A DNA stretch of 64,000 nucleotides from Lunatimonas lonarensis (GCF_000390185.1 NZ_AQHR01000107.1:1-64000); one strand, 5' to 3'; positions 53,886 to 63,567 are shown, counted from the stretch's first letter. The notes: generated by a model not told the origin, from the letters alone. Made by a program: numbers and translations.

Positions 53886-55217
53886 TCACAAAGCCCCCTC
53901 CCCCTTTTTTAGGAAAAAATAGGAAATCGCGGCAGCACCGGTATCTGCAAGCGGAAATGCATACCAAATCCCCTCCAACCCAAAAACCATGGGCATAAAG
54001 AAAACCAAGGGAATGAGGAATAGGCCCTGCTTGCTAAGTGCCAGCAGCAAAGCAGGCCTTGGTTTCCCTACCGCCTGGAAATAGGCACTTCCTATTAGGC
54101 TAAATGCCAATAAAGGCGTTGCTAAAAACACCTTTCGCATTGCGGGCACTGTTTCGTTGACCAAGTCCTGATCGTTCGTAAACACACCAATTAGAGGGTC
54201 TGTAAATGCGATAATTAGTAAAAAAATACCCAACGCAATAAGGCTGGCGTAGCGAAGTGCCAGCTGAATGGTCAAATGAACCCGCTCCTTGTTCCTGGCT
54301 CCAAAATTATACCCAACGATAGGTACAAAGCCTTGGGTGATGCCGAGCACCGGGAAATTGGCAAACATCATCACCCTGTTCACTATTCCATATACTGCCA
54401 GACCCATGTCGCCGCCATATGCAAACAAGACATTGTTCAGCACGATTGCCAACACGCTAACAGTACCCTGCCGGGCCAATGTGACCAATCCCAATGAGGT
54501 GATCTCTCGGACAATGCCCAGATCTGGCTTCATCCATCTGAATGATAGCTGCATGGATGACTTTCCATACAAAAAAAACCAAAGGGTATACCCGGCACTT
54601 GCCACGTACGAAATCGTGGTGGCCCATGCAGCCCCTGCAAGTCCCATGTTGAGAAACACAATAAAGACCGGGTCAAGGACGATATTGAACACGGCTGGTA
54701 CAATCAGGGTAAACATCGCCACTTTAGGGTGCCCTTCTGCCCTAATTACATTATTGCTCATCATCGCCCAAGCCAAAAACGGAACACCGAAAAGAATGAT
54801 GGTGAAAAATTCCTTAGCCTCGGCCAACACATCCCCTTTGCCACCGAAAAGTTTGACGATCGATTCACTAAAATACATCCCAAATGCTACCACCAGCAAT
54901 CCCAGCGTAAGGGTCATACCCAATTGGTTCCCAAAGGTGGCATACGCTTTCAGGGGATTCTTATCCCCAAATGCCCGCGAGATAATCGAGGCACCCCCAA
55001 CCCCGATAGCCATTCCTACGCTGGAAATCAGAAAAGAAATCGGCAACACTACGGTAATGGCCGCTATCCCCATAGACCCCACAAACCGCCCTACAAAAAT
55101 GGTGTCTACGATACCATAGATGGAAAGCACCAAAATCCCCACTGCGGCAGGCACTGCCTGTTGAAACAGTAGGGAGCCTATGGGGCCTGTGCCAAATGCT
55201 GAGTTGTTTTCCTTCAT
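53886..55217 (-). CDS. MATE-family multidrug/cation efflux transporter
   Basis: The 443-residue protein has about 12 transmembrane helices in two matching halves, starting LLFQQAVPAAVGILVLSIYG with VDTIFVGRFVGSMGIAAITV. The second half begins ITSLGLVTLARQGTVSVLAI. MATE proteins use sodium or proton gradients to expel toxic cations. Substrate is unknown. Confidence 0.92.
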   Translation of the reverse strand: MKENNSAFGTGPIGSLLFQQAVPAAVGILVLSIYGIVDTIFVGRFVGSMGIAAITVVLPISFLISSVGMAIGVGGASIISRAFGDKNPLKAYATFGNQLGMTLTLGLLVVAFGMYFSESIVKLFGGKGDVLAEAKEFFTIILFGVPFLAWAMMSNNVIRAEGHPKVAMFTLIVPAVFNIVLDPVFIVFLNMGLAGAAWATTISYVASAGYTLWFFLYGKSSMQLSFRWMKPDLGIVREITSLGLVTLARQGTVSVLAIVLNNVLFAYGGDMGLAVYGIVNRVMMFANFPVLGITQGFVPIVGYNFGARNKERVHLTIQLALRYASLIALGIFLLIIAFTDPLIGVFTNDQDLVNETVPAMRKVFLATPLLAFSLIGSAYFQAVGKPRPALLLALSKQGLFLIPLVFFMPMVFGLEGIWYAFPLADTGAAAISYFFLKKGEGAL

Positions 55218-55308
55218 AGACTACGGTACCCGAATACCTTCGGCACTATCCCGATCCACTAAACTAAGAAATAAATTAGATGCCAAAAAAGAAAGTCGTT
55301 CAAACGGT

Positions 55309-56763
55309 TTAAAAGGACTTGGTAAATTCAATTTTGATCCTCAACTGGACATCGCTGATCACTTTAAAGATTTCTTTGATCGTCACCTGTTGCACTTTTG
55401 TCAAGTCGTTTACCTGTATATAATTACGGGGCTCCTTTCCCTCCTTAACAATCCGCGCCGCCTGGGTCTCCAGCCTAAGGGCCATAAGGTAGTAGTACGC
55501 ATTATACCATTCGGAATAGGTTTTGGAATCTATGACCGCTTCTTCCAGTAAAAACTTTAACCTTCGTCCGGTATTGGTCTCAAATATCCCTTGACTGAGC
55601 GCATAAATACGAATAGCCTCTACCATGGGACTCATGGCTCGTTTAATGTCAAACACCGCCATATCATCCACCTTAAAAGTCTTGATATTGTTGAACCAGG
55701 TAAGTTGTGGATTAAACTGGAGCGCGTTCTGTGCCATATTGTAAAAAAAACGTTCCAATGGATGCTTCAACTGCTCTCCCATAAAAGCCTTTAGGTCTGA
55801 AAGCAACTGGAAATCACCATAGAGTGGACGGCAGTCAAAAAACAACCCATACTGCATGACGGTCTCCGGCGAGGATTCCAAAAACCAGCGTTGATAGTTC
55901 GCCTTCCAATGGGAAAGCGAATGGGTCCATTTTGGGTTCTGTGCCATGAATCCTCCGGTGCAGTAATCAAATCCGATGAAATCCAAGCGACGGGATACTT
56001 CCCCCGCAAAACCTAGGAAATACGAGCGTACCAGTTCCCGTTGCTCATTGGCTTTGTCCTCGTAAATGATTGCATTATCCTGATCCGTCTTCAGTGTCTG
56101 CTCCATCCGACCTTCACTCCCCATAGTAAAAAAGACAAACTTCGCGGGAGGAGGCCCTTTTTCCTTCACTACATTTTCAATGACACGAACTATTACCGTG
56201 TCAGCTACCGTAGAGATGATCTGATTGACAATTTCCGCCTTCACTCCTCGCTGTACCAGCTTGTACACAATCCTTGGTACCTTTGCCCATTTCCTCTTGA
56301 GCTCTTCTCTATGGATCGCCTGCTTGACAGACTGAATAAACAGGAATGGAGACTTGGATGATTCGGTTAGAATCTTGTTACGACTGATCAGTCCCAGCTT
56401 TCCGTCGGAGTCTTTGACAATCAGGTAGCGGGTCTTTGTTTGGAACATCAAAAGCAACGCCTCATAAACAAAAGCCCCAGGATCTATCGATACGATACGT
56501 TGGTCCATCACTTCTCCCACTGGAGTGGAAAGGGAAATGTTTTGTGCCAGCACCCTATCCCTAAGCGTAATATCGGTAACAAATCCCGACAAACCCCGCG
56601 TTGAATCTCCGATGAAGACGCAACTGTATTTTTCCGACGCCATTTGCTGCGCCACTTTAAATACCGGCTCACTGGGCAAGAAAACCCGTATTTCCCGCAT
56701 AGGCAACTCACTGATTTTTTTGGAAAAAAAATCATCTATTCCAGTGCTGCTTCGACTCTTCAT
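55309..56763 (-). CDS. CBS-domain, DUF294 putative nucleotidyltransferase
   Basis: The 484-residue protein has a pair of CBS domains (about 18-140; VFIGDSTRGLSGFVTDITLR), then the DUF294 nucleotidyltransferase-like domain (FTMGSEGRMEQTLKTDQDNA near 215-235, with GSEGR and DQDN as the nucleotidyltransferase metal site) and a DUF294 C-terminal helical domain. It resembles GlnD-type uridylyltransferases. It may modify a signalling protein in response to nucleotide levels; the partner is unknown. Confidence 0.88.
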   Translation of the reverse strand: MKSRSSTGIDDFFSKKISELPMREIRVFLPSEPVFKVAQQMASEKYSCVFIGDSTRGLSGFVTDITLRDRVLAQNISLSTPVGEVMDQRIVSIDPGAFVYEALLLMFQTKTRYLIVKDSDGKLGLISRNKILTESSKSPFLFIQSVKQAIHREELKRKWAKVPRIVYKLVQRGVKAEIVNQIISTVADTVIVRVIENVVKEKGPPPAKFVFFTMGSEGRMEQTLKTDQDNAIIYEDKANEQRELVRSYFLGFAGEVSRRLDFIGFDYCTGGFMAQNPKWTHSLSHWKANYQRWFLESSPETVMQYGLFFDCRPLYGDFQLLSDLKAFMGEQLKHPLERFFYNMAQNALQFNPQLTWFNNIKTFKVDDMAVFDIKRAMSPMVEAIRIYALSQGIFETNTGRRLKFLLEEAVIDSKTYSEWYNAYYYLMALRLETQAARIVKEGKEPRNYIQVNDLTKVQQVTIKEIFKVISDVQLRIKIEFTKSF

Positions 56764-56982
56764 ACCATTCTAATAAAAAGGGAAATTAGAAACTTGGGCT
56801 TCAAAAACCAACTTAAGATGCGTTTTTTAGACCCAAGTATTGGTATTGATAAAATCTTATTCTACTTTTGCATCAGCTTTTGAAAAAGCCTCCCCAACCT
56901 TCGTTTGGGATACTTTTTGCCTTGCCAAAAACAACAGACCACTGTGGCTTTTTGGCAGCAAAATACGAATATAAAGTAATTT

Positions 56983-57056
56983 GGTCCTGTAGCTCAACTG
57001 GATAGAGCAACTGCCTTCTAAGCAGTAGGTTTCAGGTTCGAGTCCTGACAGGATCA
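56983..57056 (+). tRNA. tRNA-Arg (anticodon TCT)
   Basis: The 74-base gene runs GGTCCTG...CAGGATC plus discriminator A. The acceptor stem has one G-U pair; the anticodon stem is ACTGC/GCAGT with loop CTTCTAA, giving TCT (AGA codons). The T-arm is TCAGG-TTCGAGT-CCTGA. CCA is not encoded. Confidence 0.96.
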
Positions 57057-57118
57057 CAAGTAAAATAGTCTGAATCACCCATCTATAAACTGATCAGATT
57101 GGTTTTTCTTTTTATTAT

Positions 57119-57191
57119 GATTCCGTAGCTCAGCTGGTAGAGCATAACACTTTTAATGTTAGGGTCCTGGGTTCGAGCCCCAGCGGGATCA
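57119..57191 (+). tRNA. tRNA-Lys (anticodon TTT)
   Basis: The 73-base gene has acceptor GATTCCG/CGGGATC with one G-U pair and discriminator A. The anticodon stem is TAACA/TGTTA with loop CTTTTAA, giving TTT. The T-arm is CTGGG-TTCGAGC-CCCAG. It is 62 bp after tRNA-Arg. Its last 15 bases are duplicated twice downstream. Confidence 0.96.
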
Positions 57192-57495
57192 CAGAGTTAA
57201 GAGAGGATCGTCCGATTGGGGCGATCCTCTTTTTGTTGCCCGGAAAAGCTAAAAGGGCGAGAAGTTTATCCCGATGAACAACATGCGGCAGAACGATATC
57301 GGGAAGCCCCAGCGGGATCACAGAGTTAAGAGAGGATTGTCCGATTGGGCGATCCTCTTTTTGTTGCCCGGAAAAGCTAAAAGGGCGAGAAGTTTATCCC
57401 GATGAACAACGCGCGGCAGAACGATATCGGGAGGCCCCAGCGGGATCACAGAGTTAAGAGAGGATTGTCCGATTGGGCGACCCTCCTTTTGTTCG
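57177..57495. repeat. Tandem array (two full, one partial) of a 128-129-bp unit starting with the tRNA-Lys 3' end
   Basis: Unit 1 (57177-57305) begins in the tRNA-Lys T-arm (GCCCCAGCGGGATCACAGAG). Unit 2 (57306-57433) and partial unit 3 (57434-57495) repeat this with few changes. Each holds the tRNA 3' end, a terminator hairpin, and a spacer ending in the inverted repeat TCCCGAT/ATCGGGA. Unit offsets are 129 and 128 bp (GGGG versus GGG). Unit 3 loses its stem. It resembles nested attachment-site remnants or local tandem amplification. Confidence 0.88.
57202..57234 (+). terminator. Rho-independent terminator of tRNA-Lys (copy 1)
   Basis: AGAGGATCG and CGATCCTCT form a perfect 9-bp stem followed by TTTT, 10 bases after the tRNA end. 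A near-identical copy lies in unit 2 (about 57331-57362); in unit 3 the stem is weaker. Confidence 0.85.
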
Positions 57496-57951
57496 AAAAA
57501 AAACCGGAGATCAGGTCGCACTTGCTAAATTACCTTCTGAAAAAGACAACAGGCCTACCTGCAAACGGACCGTCGCAGACAAGCCTTTTTGAATCCAGCA
57601 AAACATTCCTTCAAACCATACTCCAATGTTACCGGAACCTCAACAGGCCTGTAATCGTTTAATGTCTGCTACTGAGAAAATGAAAAATCCATCCAAAATA
57701 TACTACATAGATTATTGAATTTTTTTTGGTAAATTAACAAAATTATCCTACAAATAAATCTTCACATACCAGTACTTACTGGTAATCCTAAAGATTTGGT
57801 GGTACACCCCAAGAAGCGACAAGGCATTGGTCATGGGTTATTTATAATTCTGTAAAAAAAAACAAATGAAAGTTCAAAACTCATTAACTTGCATCTGTTT
57901 ACTAAGGGAGATAGGTGCTGGGGTTTAGTTTTCCCATATTTTGAGTATAAA
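57496..57951. other. AT-rich intergenic region before the histidine kinase
   Basis: About 450 bp without a convincing gene. Short frames have no recognisable products. The kinase promoter must lie here; no clear box was found. The stretch 57710-57880 is markedly AT-rich. Confidence 0.45.
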
Positions 57952-60090
57952 ATGCAACTAGACGATAAAGATTTATTTTTACGCCACCAAAATACTACCC
58001 ATGGGGGGCTCCCCTATTTTTATTATGGTCTAGGCTTATCATTGCTTTCATTTTTCTTTGCCAGTCAAGGTTATGGCCAGACAGATCAAATAGACCAGAC
58101 AAGAAAAGAAATTACTTTGAGTACCGAGTCGATTTCAGAAACCCGCATCGACTTACTTAATTCACTCGCCGAACAATTGTACAACTACGATCCGGATTCC
58201 ACTTTCTTCTATGCTTCTATCGCATTGGACCTAAGTGAAAAACTGGACTACCCAAATGGGAAAATAGATGCCCTCCGTAATCTGGGCGGGTACTATAATC
58301 GAATATCCAACTACGACAGTGCCCTTTACTTTTTAGATCTCGGCCTCGAAGCCGTAAAAGAATTAGATTACCCCAGAGGTAGGGCCAATTTACTTTCTAC
58401 CAAAGCTCGTACGTTGGAAGACAAAGGCTATCTAACTTCTTCCTTTGAATATTATCTCCGGGCCCTTAAAATAAAGGAGGAAAACGGACTGATAAAGGAA
58501 CTCCCCAGTACACTCAACAACCTTGGCCTTTTGGCCTACCGCACCAATGAATATGAAAAATCGCTCAGCTATTTCCTGCGGGCAAGGCAAATACGGGAGG
58601 AGTTGGGATTGACTCAAAATATAGAATCGTTGCTGACCAATATTGCGTTGGTTTATAAGGAGCAAAACCGAATCGATGAAGCGCTACAGTTGCTGCAAGA
58701 ATCCAAAAAAGCAGCAGAGGAATCTGACGATACCTACCTCCTTTCGATCGTGCAGCACAACTTAGGGCTTATTGCTTATGGCCAAGGCAATTACACCGAA
58801 AGCATTGAACTACTGGAAAGCGCGTTGAAATTGGATCAATCGATGGATGAGCTCTACGGTGTCACAAAAGATTTGATTGCTTTAGCTCGAAGCCATTTAG
58901 CACTTTCAAATTCACAGATCGCCTACGGTTACCTACAGGAAGCACTGAAACTATCAGTGGACACCGATGCCCGCATTTTACATGCGGAAATCCATGAACT
59001 TATCAGCGAGATTTACGAGAAACGTCAAGAATGGGCATTGGCACTTACGTACCACAAGAAATTTAAAGAAATTCACGACCACATTTTCAATCTCGACTCT
59101 GCGAGTCGCAGAAAAGACTTTGAAGAAAGGTATAAGCTGGAAAGAGAGGAGGCTGCATACCGGCAGTTGCTCAAGGATCGCGAACAGGAGAAAGACCAGG
59201 AAACAGCCCAAATCCTCCGGAATGGGATAATCGTGCTTCTCCTGATCATGAGCTTGGCACTGATCATTTCGGTTAGGTCTGTGAAAATACACCGACAGGC
59301 AAGGCAGCAAGCGACCAAGCAAAAAGACGAACTGGAAAGATTATACCTGGAGACTACGCAACAAAAAGAAAAAATCGAAAGCATCGCCAGAAATCTTGAA
59401 GACGTAAACCGAACCAAAGACCGGTTGTTTTCAATTGTAAGCCATGACCTGCGTAGCCCGATCAATTCACTGAATAGTTTGATGCAATATACCTTGGACG
59501 AAAACCTATCGCAGGAAGAGTTTACAGAGATTTCGCACAAACTAAAGAATGAGGTGGAACATGTCCATTTCACCTTACTTAATTTATTGCAATGGGCAAA
59601 AACCCAGATGAGGGGGATCACGACAGACCCAACCCATATCTCGATCGAGGAGCTTGTCGGGGAAACGCTAGATCTGTACCGTCCCGTTGCACAAAGCAAG
59701 GAAATCAAAATCCACAATACAATTGACCCTAGCATTTCTTGTTGGGCAGACCGTGAACAGGTGAACCTGATTTTTCGAAACCTTGTAAACAACGCGCTAA
59801 AATTTACCCACCAAGGAGGAGAGATTAGCTTAATTGCAGAGAAAATTCTTCCTGCAACATGGAAGTTTACCGTTCAGGATTCTGGAATTGGCATGGACGA
59901 ACACACCGTAAATAAACTTTTCAAAGCGGATTTCAATAACAAACGATATGGGACTGCTGGAGAAAAAGGAACCGGACTTGGCTTGATTCTAGTCAAGGAT
60001 TTTGTGGAGAAGAACGGAGGAGAACTTACCGTTGAAAGCGAGCTTGGGGTTGGTAGCCGCTTTAGTTTTACCTTGCCTGAAACCAACTAG
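57952..60090 (+). CDS. TPR-containing membrane sensor histidine kinase
   Basis: The 712-residue protein has a signal-like segment (YFYYGLGLSLLSFFFASQGY), TPR repeats over about 45-370 (for example SALYFLDLGLEAVKELDYPR, TLNNLGLLAYRTNEYEKSLS), a transmembrane helix at about 421-445 (IIVLLLIMSLALIISV) and a coiled-coil. The kinase core has H-box SHDLRSPINSLNSLMQYTL with phosphorylated His near 498, N-box NLIFRNLVNNALKF, and G-boxes DSGIGMDE and GTGLGLILVKDFVEKN. No receiver domain or response-regulator gene is adjacent. Start at 57952 is preferred; an upstream ATG at 57889 adds unlikely residues. Confidence 0.9.
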   Translation: MQLDDKDLFLRHQNTTHGGLPYFYYGLGLSLLSFFFASQGYGQTDQIDQTRKEITLSTESISETRIDLLNSLAEQLYNYDPDSTFFYASIALDLSEKLDYPNGKIDALRNLGGYYNRISNYDSALYFLDLGLEAVKELDYPRGRANLLSTKARTLEDKGYLTSSFEYYLRALKIKEENGLIKELPSTLNNLGLLAYRTNEYEKSLSYFLRARQIREELGLTQNIESLLTNIALVYKEQNRIDEALQLLQESKKAAEESDDTYLLSIVQHNLGLIAYGQGNYTESIELLESALKLDQSMDELYGVTKDLIALARSHLALSNSQIAYGYLQEALKLSVDTDARILHAEIHELISEIYEKRQEWALALTYHKKFKEIHDHIFNLDSASRRKDFEERYKLEREEAAYRQLLKDREQEKDQETAQILRNGIIVLLLIMSLALIISVRSVKIHRQARQQATKQKDELERLYLETTQQKEKIESIARNLEDVNRTKDRLFSIVSHDLRSPINSLNSLMQYTLDENLSQEEFTEISHKLKNEVEHVHFTLLNLLQWAKTQMRGITTDPTHISIEELVGETLDLYRPVAQSKEIKIHNTIDPSISCWADREQVNLIFRNLVNNALKFTHQGGEISLIAEKILPATWKFTVQDSGIGMDEHTVNKLFKADFNNKRYGTAGEKGTGLGLILVKDFVEKNGGELTVESELGVGSRFSFTLPETN

Positions 60091-60203
60091 TAGATTCTTC
60101 GTTTGATTTTTTTGAGTTCCAACGGAATCTTTTTATATATTAGCCAAAAATGAACAATCAGTATGCCGAATCATGAAACTGGTCAGGGGTGTTTCAGCAC
60201 CGC

Positions 60204-60392
60204 CTAGTTAAAAAATTTCCCTTTTACGACAGTTTCCTTTAGGTAGTGTATTTGCAGCTGATTCCTGTCGTTTCGCACCAAGCGATTCAGGACTTTATCA
60301 GCCGCTAACGCTCCTTTAATTGGTATTGCCATGAGGGATCCTAATGAAAATGGGCAGACAGTACAGGATAAGATGTATCCATTGAAAAGCAA
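60204..60392 (-). pseudogene. Possible C-terminal remnant of a LacI-type periplasmic-binding-like regulator
   Basis: The minus-strand frame of about 62 codons has AIPIKGALAADKVLNRL and IHYLKETVVKGKF, which resemble the end of LacI-family sensor domains (QP...G..AA..L and a closing lvvRg segment). A stop lies directly upstream, so only the end is left. The similarity is by eye and short; chance is possible. Confidence 0.3.
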
Positions 60393-60404
60393 TTATAGAC
60401 AACG

Positions 60405-61064
60405 ATGAAAGAGAGTAAGTTTATCCGATTTAAGATCAAAATGGCGATTGCCCTAAGCGCCGTCCTGTTTTTAATCTTTATCAAAAGCATCATAGACAAG
60501 CAAAATGTAGAAGAACTAGAAGAGGCGTTTATCTCGGTATATGACGATCGACTGGTGGTTCAGGAACACATCTTTTCGATAACTGAAATGGTCTTTCGCA
60601 TGCGCCTTTTGGTCTCGGAATGTGCCTCCATGGAAGAATACTTGGATGTAAAAGACGAAGTGATTGAGTACCATAATCAGATATTGGCAGTTATTGGGGA
60701 TTTTGAAATGACCAAGCTGACGCCAAAGGAAGCCGAGTACTTGGAGGAATTCAAGGATTTAATCACCAACAAACTGGAAATACAAACCTATTTTGATACC
60801 GATAAAAGTGAGAATCTGGATTTTGAAATGACAGTGGACAGGTTCAATGCGGATTTTGAGCGTGTTTTGACCGACCTCCGTGAGCTTTCAAACATCCAAC
60901 TGGAGGAAGGAGCAAAATTGACTGTACGATCCTACGAGATCAAAGCCCGCTCGGATATCTGGCTAACCTTCGAATATGCAGTTCTCTTTATTCTGTTTAT
61001 CCTGATCGTAATTCTGGTGTTTACCTCCAAATCCATCAAGCAGAAATCCCAAGTAAATCCTTAA
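60405..61064 (+). CDS. Orphan four-helix-bundle (MCP-like) sensor membrane protein
   Basis: The 219-residue protein has two transmembrane helices (KMAIALSAVLFLIFIKSIID at the start and YAVLFILFILIVILVFTSKS at the end) flanking a helical periplasmic domain of about 150 residues, the topology of 4HB_MCP sensor domains. It ends a few residues after the second helix, with no HAMP, methyl-accepting or kinase domain. It lies 314 bp after the histidine kinase. Its stop overlaps the convergent symporter gene by 4 bases. Function is unknown; signalling through a partner is inference. Confidence 0.65.
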   Translation: MKESKFIRFKIKMAIALSAVLFLIFIKSIIDKQNVEELEEAFISVYDDRLVVQEHIFSITEMVFRMRLLVSECASMEEYLDVKDEVIEYHNQILAVIGDFEMTKLTPKEAEYLEEFKDLITNKLEIQTYFDTDKSENLDFEMTVDRFNADFERVLTDLRELSNIQLEEGAKLTVRSYEIKARSDIWLTFEYAVLFILFILIVILVFTSKSIKQKSQVNP

Positions 61065-62554
61065 TTGGAAGCCTTTCGATGATACAGTGCTGAAAACAAG
61101 AATCCCACAAGAAAGATGACCACCGTACCAAAGACGATCGTAAGGTTGGCATGAAAAGGACTTCGGAAGGTTACCCAGCCGCTTTCAGAAGGGATCAATG
61201 GCGATAGGCTCATCCAACCAATCGTAAGTACTCCCAAGGCCACACCGATGGCCGCATATTTCTGACGAATGTTTCTTCCCACATAGGCCAACAAAAACAG
61301 ACCTAGGATACCGCCGCTGAAGATAGCCGAAAGTGCCCACCAAGCATCTAGGGCACTCGTAACTCCATTAAATGCCAAAGCAACCACTATACTCAGGAGA
61401 CCCATTACCAACGAGGCGATAACGAGTGTTTTCACCTCCCCTCCTTCCGTGATGTGGGGATTGAGGTATTTCTTGACGTGATCGGTCAAAATCACCGTAG
61501 CAGAACTATTGACACTGGTAGATACCGTGCTCATCCCAGCGGCAAAAATGGATGCGATCAACAGTCCCGTCATGCCCTTAGGCAGTCCGTTTACGATAAA
61601 ATAGGGGAATATCTTATCGGCATTTTCAGACGATGAAAGTTCTGAGGGGAGCATTTCAGGCATGGCTTGGTAATAAGAAAACAAAGCCGTTCCAATAAAG
61701 AAAAACAGCAAAGAAACCGGCACGTAGAGCAGACTGCCCATCAATGTAGACTTGACTGCCTCTCCTTCATTTTTGGCACTCAGGTACCGCTGTACGTAGT
61801 TTTGGTCCACACCAAAATTCTGTACATTGATAAACAACCCGTATACAAGAATAAGCCAAAAGGTAGATTCGGAAAAGCTGAGCTTAAAGCTTCCCAAGCT
61901 GAATTTTTGCTGCTCAGAGGCGATCGCAAACATCTGTCCAGGCCCCTCAGGCATGGAAAAAAGCAGAATGCCCGCACAGGCAAGCGCTCCAGTGATAAGA
62001 ATAATGCCCTGAATGGCATCGGTCCAAATTACTGCCTCAAAGCCGCCCATAATGGAATAGATAAGTACGCTTACTCCCGTCACCACGATAATAACCGGAA
62101 TGCTCCATCCAAAGAGCGCATTCATAGGCAAGGCCAACAAATACATGATGGCCCCCATTCGGGCCAATTGAGTGAGCAAGTAACAGATCGATGCGTAAAT
62201 TCGGGCCCAAGGGCCAAACTTGGTCTCCAAAAAGAAGTAGGCAGAGGGACTTTTGATGCCCCTGTACAATGGAACGAAAAACTTAACCGCCAACCAAGCA
62301 GCAAACGGAATGGATAAACTGAACACAAAGCCGTTCCAATTGTTAAGGTATGCGTTTCCCGGTAGGGCCAGAAAACTGATACTGCTCACAAAGGTAGCAA
62401 AGATAGACATGCCAATCGCCCAGGAAGGCAGCTTTCCACCTCCGGTTATAAAGTCATTGGCGGAACGCTTCTTGTAATAAAACGATGCGCCAAAGAGGAC
62501 AATCGCCAGCATGTATACCAAAAAAACGGCTAAGTCAATCAGTGGTAAATCCAT
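61061..62554 (-). CDS. Sodium:solute symporter (SSS family), probably for a sialic-acid-like substrate
   Basis: The 497-residue protein has about 13 transmembrane helices and SSS features: FITGGGKLPSWAIGMSIFAT near 35-55, the sodium-site-like SISFLALPGNAY and GFEAVIWTDAIQGIILITGA near 170-190. It lies 27 bp after a DapA/NanA-family gene and follows a sialidase on the same strand, so uptake of a sialic-acid-type sugar is likely. NanT-like SSS proteins are known. Confidence 0.88.
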   Translation of the reverse strand: MDLPLIDLAVFLVYMLAIVLFGASFYYKKRSANDFITGGGKLPSWAIGMSIFATFVSSISFLALPGNAYLNNWNGFVFSLSIPFAAWLAVKFFVPLYRGIKSPSAYFFLETKFGPWARIYASICYLLTQLARMGAIMYLLALPMNALFGWSIPVIIVVTGVSVLIYSIMGGFEAVIWTDAIQGIILITGALACAGILLFSMPEGPGQMFAIASEQQKFSLGSFKLSFSESTFWLILVYGLFINVQNFGVDQNYVQRYLSAKNEGEAVKSTLMGSLLYVPVSLLFFFIGTALFSYYQAMPEMLPSELSSSENADKIFPYFIVNGLPKGMTGLLIASIFAAGMSTVSTSVNSSATVILTDHVKKYLNPHITEGGEVKTLVIASLVMGLLSIVVALAFNGVTSALDAWWALSAIFSGGILGLFLLAYVGRNIRQKYAAIGVALGVLTIGWMSLSPLIPSESGWVTFRSPFHANLTIVFGTVVIFLVGFLFSALYHRKASN

Positions 62555-62581
62555 TCCCTTTTTTCCCTGTTATTTTTAACA

Positions 62582-63502
62582 CTAAACTCCCTCGATGCTT
62601 TCTAAATTTCGCTTCAGCTTCTCCATATCTGCCTCCCCAAATGCTGTATGCGGAGCGGCCAATACATTTTGGCATAGTCCCAGTAAGGACATGGCTCCTT
62701 TCAGCCCCTTCAGGTAGCTGGATCCATAGGTACCCAAGGCATAGATTTTTGCGGAAATCTCCATAACCTTGGCCTGTAGGGTCACTATCGATTCTTTATC
62801 ATTGGCTTTTGCCGCATGGTAGAGATCAACATACAGCTTTGGGAAAATATTAGCGCCCCCACTCACACCGCCATGCGCTCCCATCAACACGGAGGACGCC
62901 ATCATCTCCTCTGGGCCGACAAAAATCGAGAATTCCGGACGATCGCGAAACGCATAAATCAGCGCGTGCAGGTATCCCCCATTGGCAGAACTGTCCTTGA
63001 ACCCCACGATATTGGGATGCCTGGACAATGCCACCACGGTCTCCACAGAGATCATGGTTTTTGTGTGGGAGGGCATGTTGTAGAGGAACAAGGGCAAGGA
63101 AAGCCTATCCGCAAGTCGCTCAAAATAGGTCACCAATTCGGGTTGTGAAAGGCCAAAATAATACGGCGGTGCTGCAACTACGGCGGCTGCACCCACCCTT
63201 TTGGCAAAATCGGTCAGGGCGACGCTTTCGTCGGGTGCGGTGTCCGTTATCCCGACCAATACAGGCACCCTTCCCTGCACCATACCACAAACCTCTTCTA
63301 TAAGCTGCCTTCGCAGGGAATAGGATAAGCTGGTACATTCTCCTGTGGTCCCTAATACAAATAGGCCGTGAACGCCCGCCTCCAACATACGGTCCACGAG
63401 CTCTTTCAATGCTTCTAGGTCAAGGGTCTGATCGTCGATCAATGGAGTAACCAATGGGGGAACGATTCCCTCCAAAGGCATGGAAAATGAATTTTCTGAC
63501 AT
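62582..63502 (-). CDS. DapA/NanA-family lyase (dihydrodipicolinate synthase superfamily)
   Basis: The 306-residue protein has the class I aldolase fold: VLGTTGECTSLS near residue 45-57, the conserved Tyr in LFLYNMPSHT near 135, and the Schiff-base Lys in VGFKDSS near 165. Members include dihydrodipicolinate synthase, N-acetylneuraminate lyase and others. Its place between a sialidase and an SSS transporter favours a sialic-acid-type lyase, but the specificity-determining residues were not compared. Confidence 0.87.
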   Translation of the reverse strand: MSENSFSMPLEGIVPPLVTPLIDDQTLDLEALKELVDRMLEAGVHGLFVLGTTGECTSLSYSLRRQLIEEVCGMVQGRVPVLVGITDTAPDESVALTDFAKRVGAAAVVAAPPYYFGLSQPELVTYFERLADRLSLPLFLYNMPSHTKTMISVETVVALSRHPNIVGFKDSSANGGYLHALIYAFRDRPEFSIFVGPEEMMASSVLMGAHGGVSGGANIFPKLYVDLYHAAKANDKESIVTLQAKVMEISAKIYALGTYGSSYLKGLKGAMSLLGLCQNVLAAPHTAFGEADMEKLKRNLESIEGV

Positions 63503-63567
63503 GTATTAAGTAAAATCTAAGATAGGTAGTTTATGATTAAAATGCTGCTCCAGCGGTTGTCTGTGAG

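Noticed and set aside
54289-55119. Plus-strand open frame of 276 codons opposite the MATE gene
   Set aside because: The minus strand encodes a clear MATE transporter; the opposite frame is composition-driven.
57177-57495. Tandem repeats as a CRISPR array
   Set aside because: Units are 128-129 bp and nearly identical throughout, with no unique spacers of 30-40 bp and no cas genes.
57402-57662. Plus-strand open frame of 86 codons after the tRNA-Lys repeats
   Set aside because: It begins within the repeat array and has no recognisable domain.
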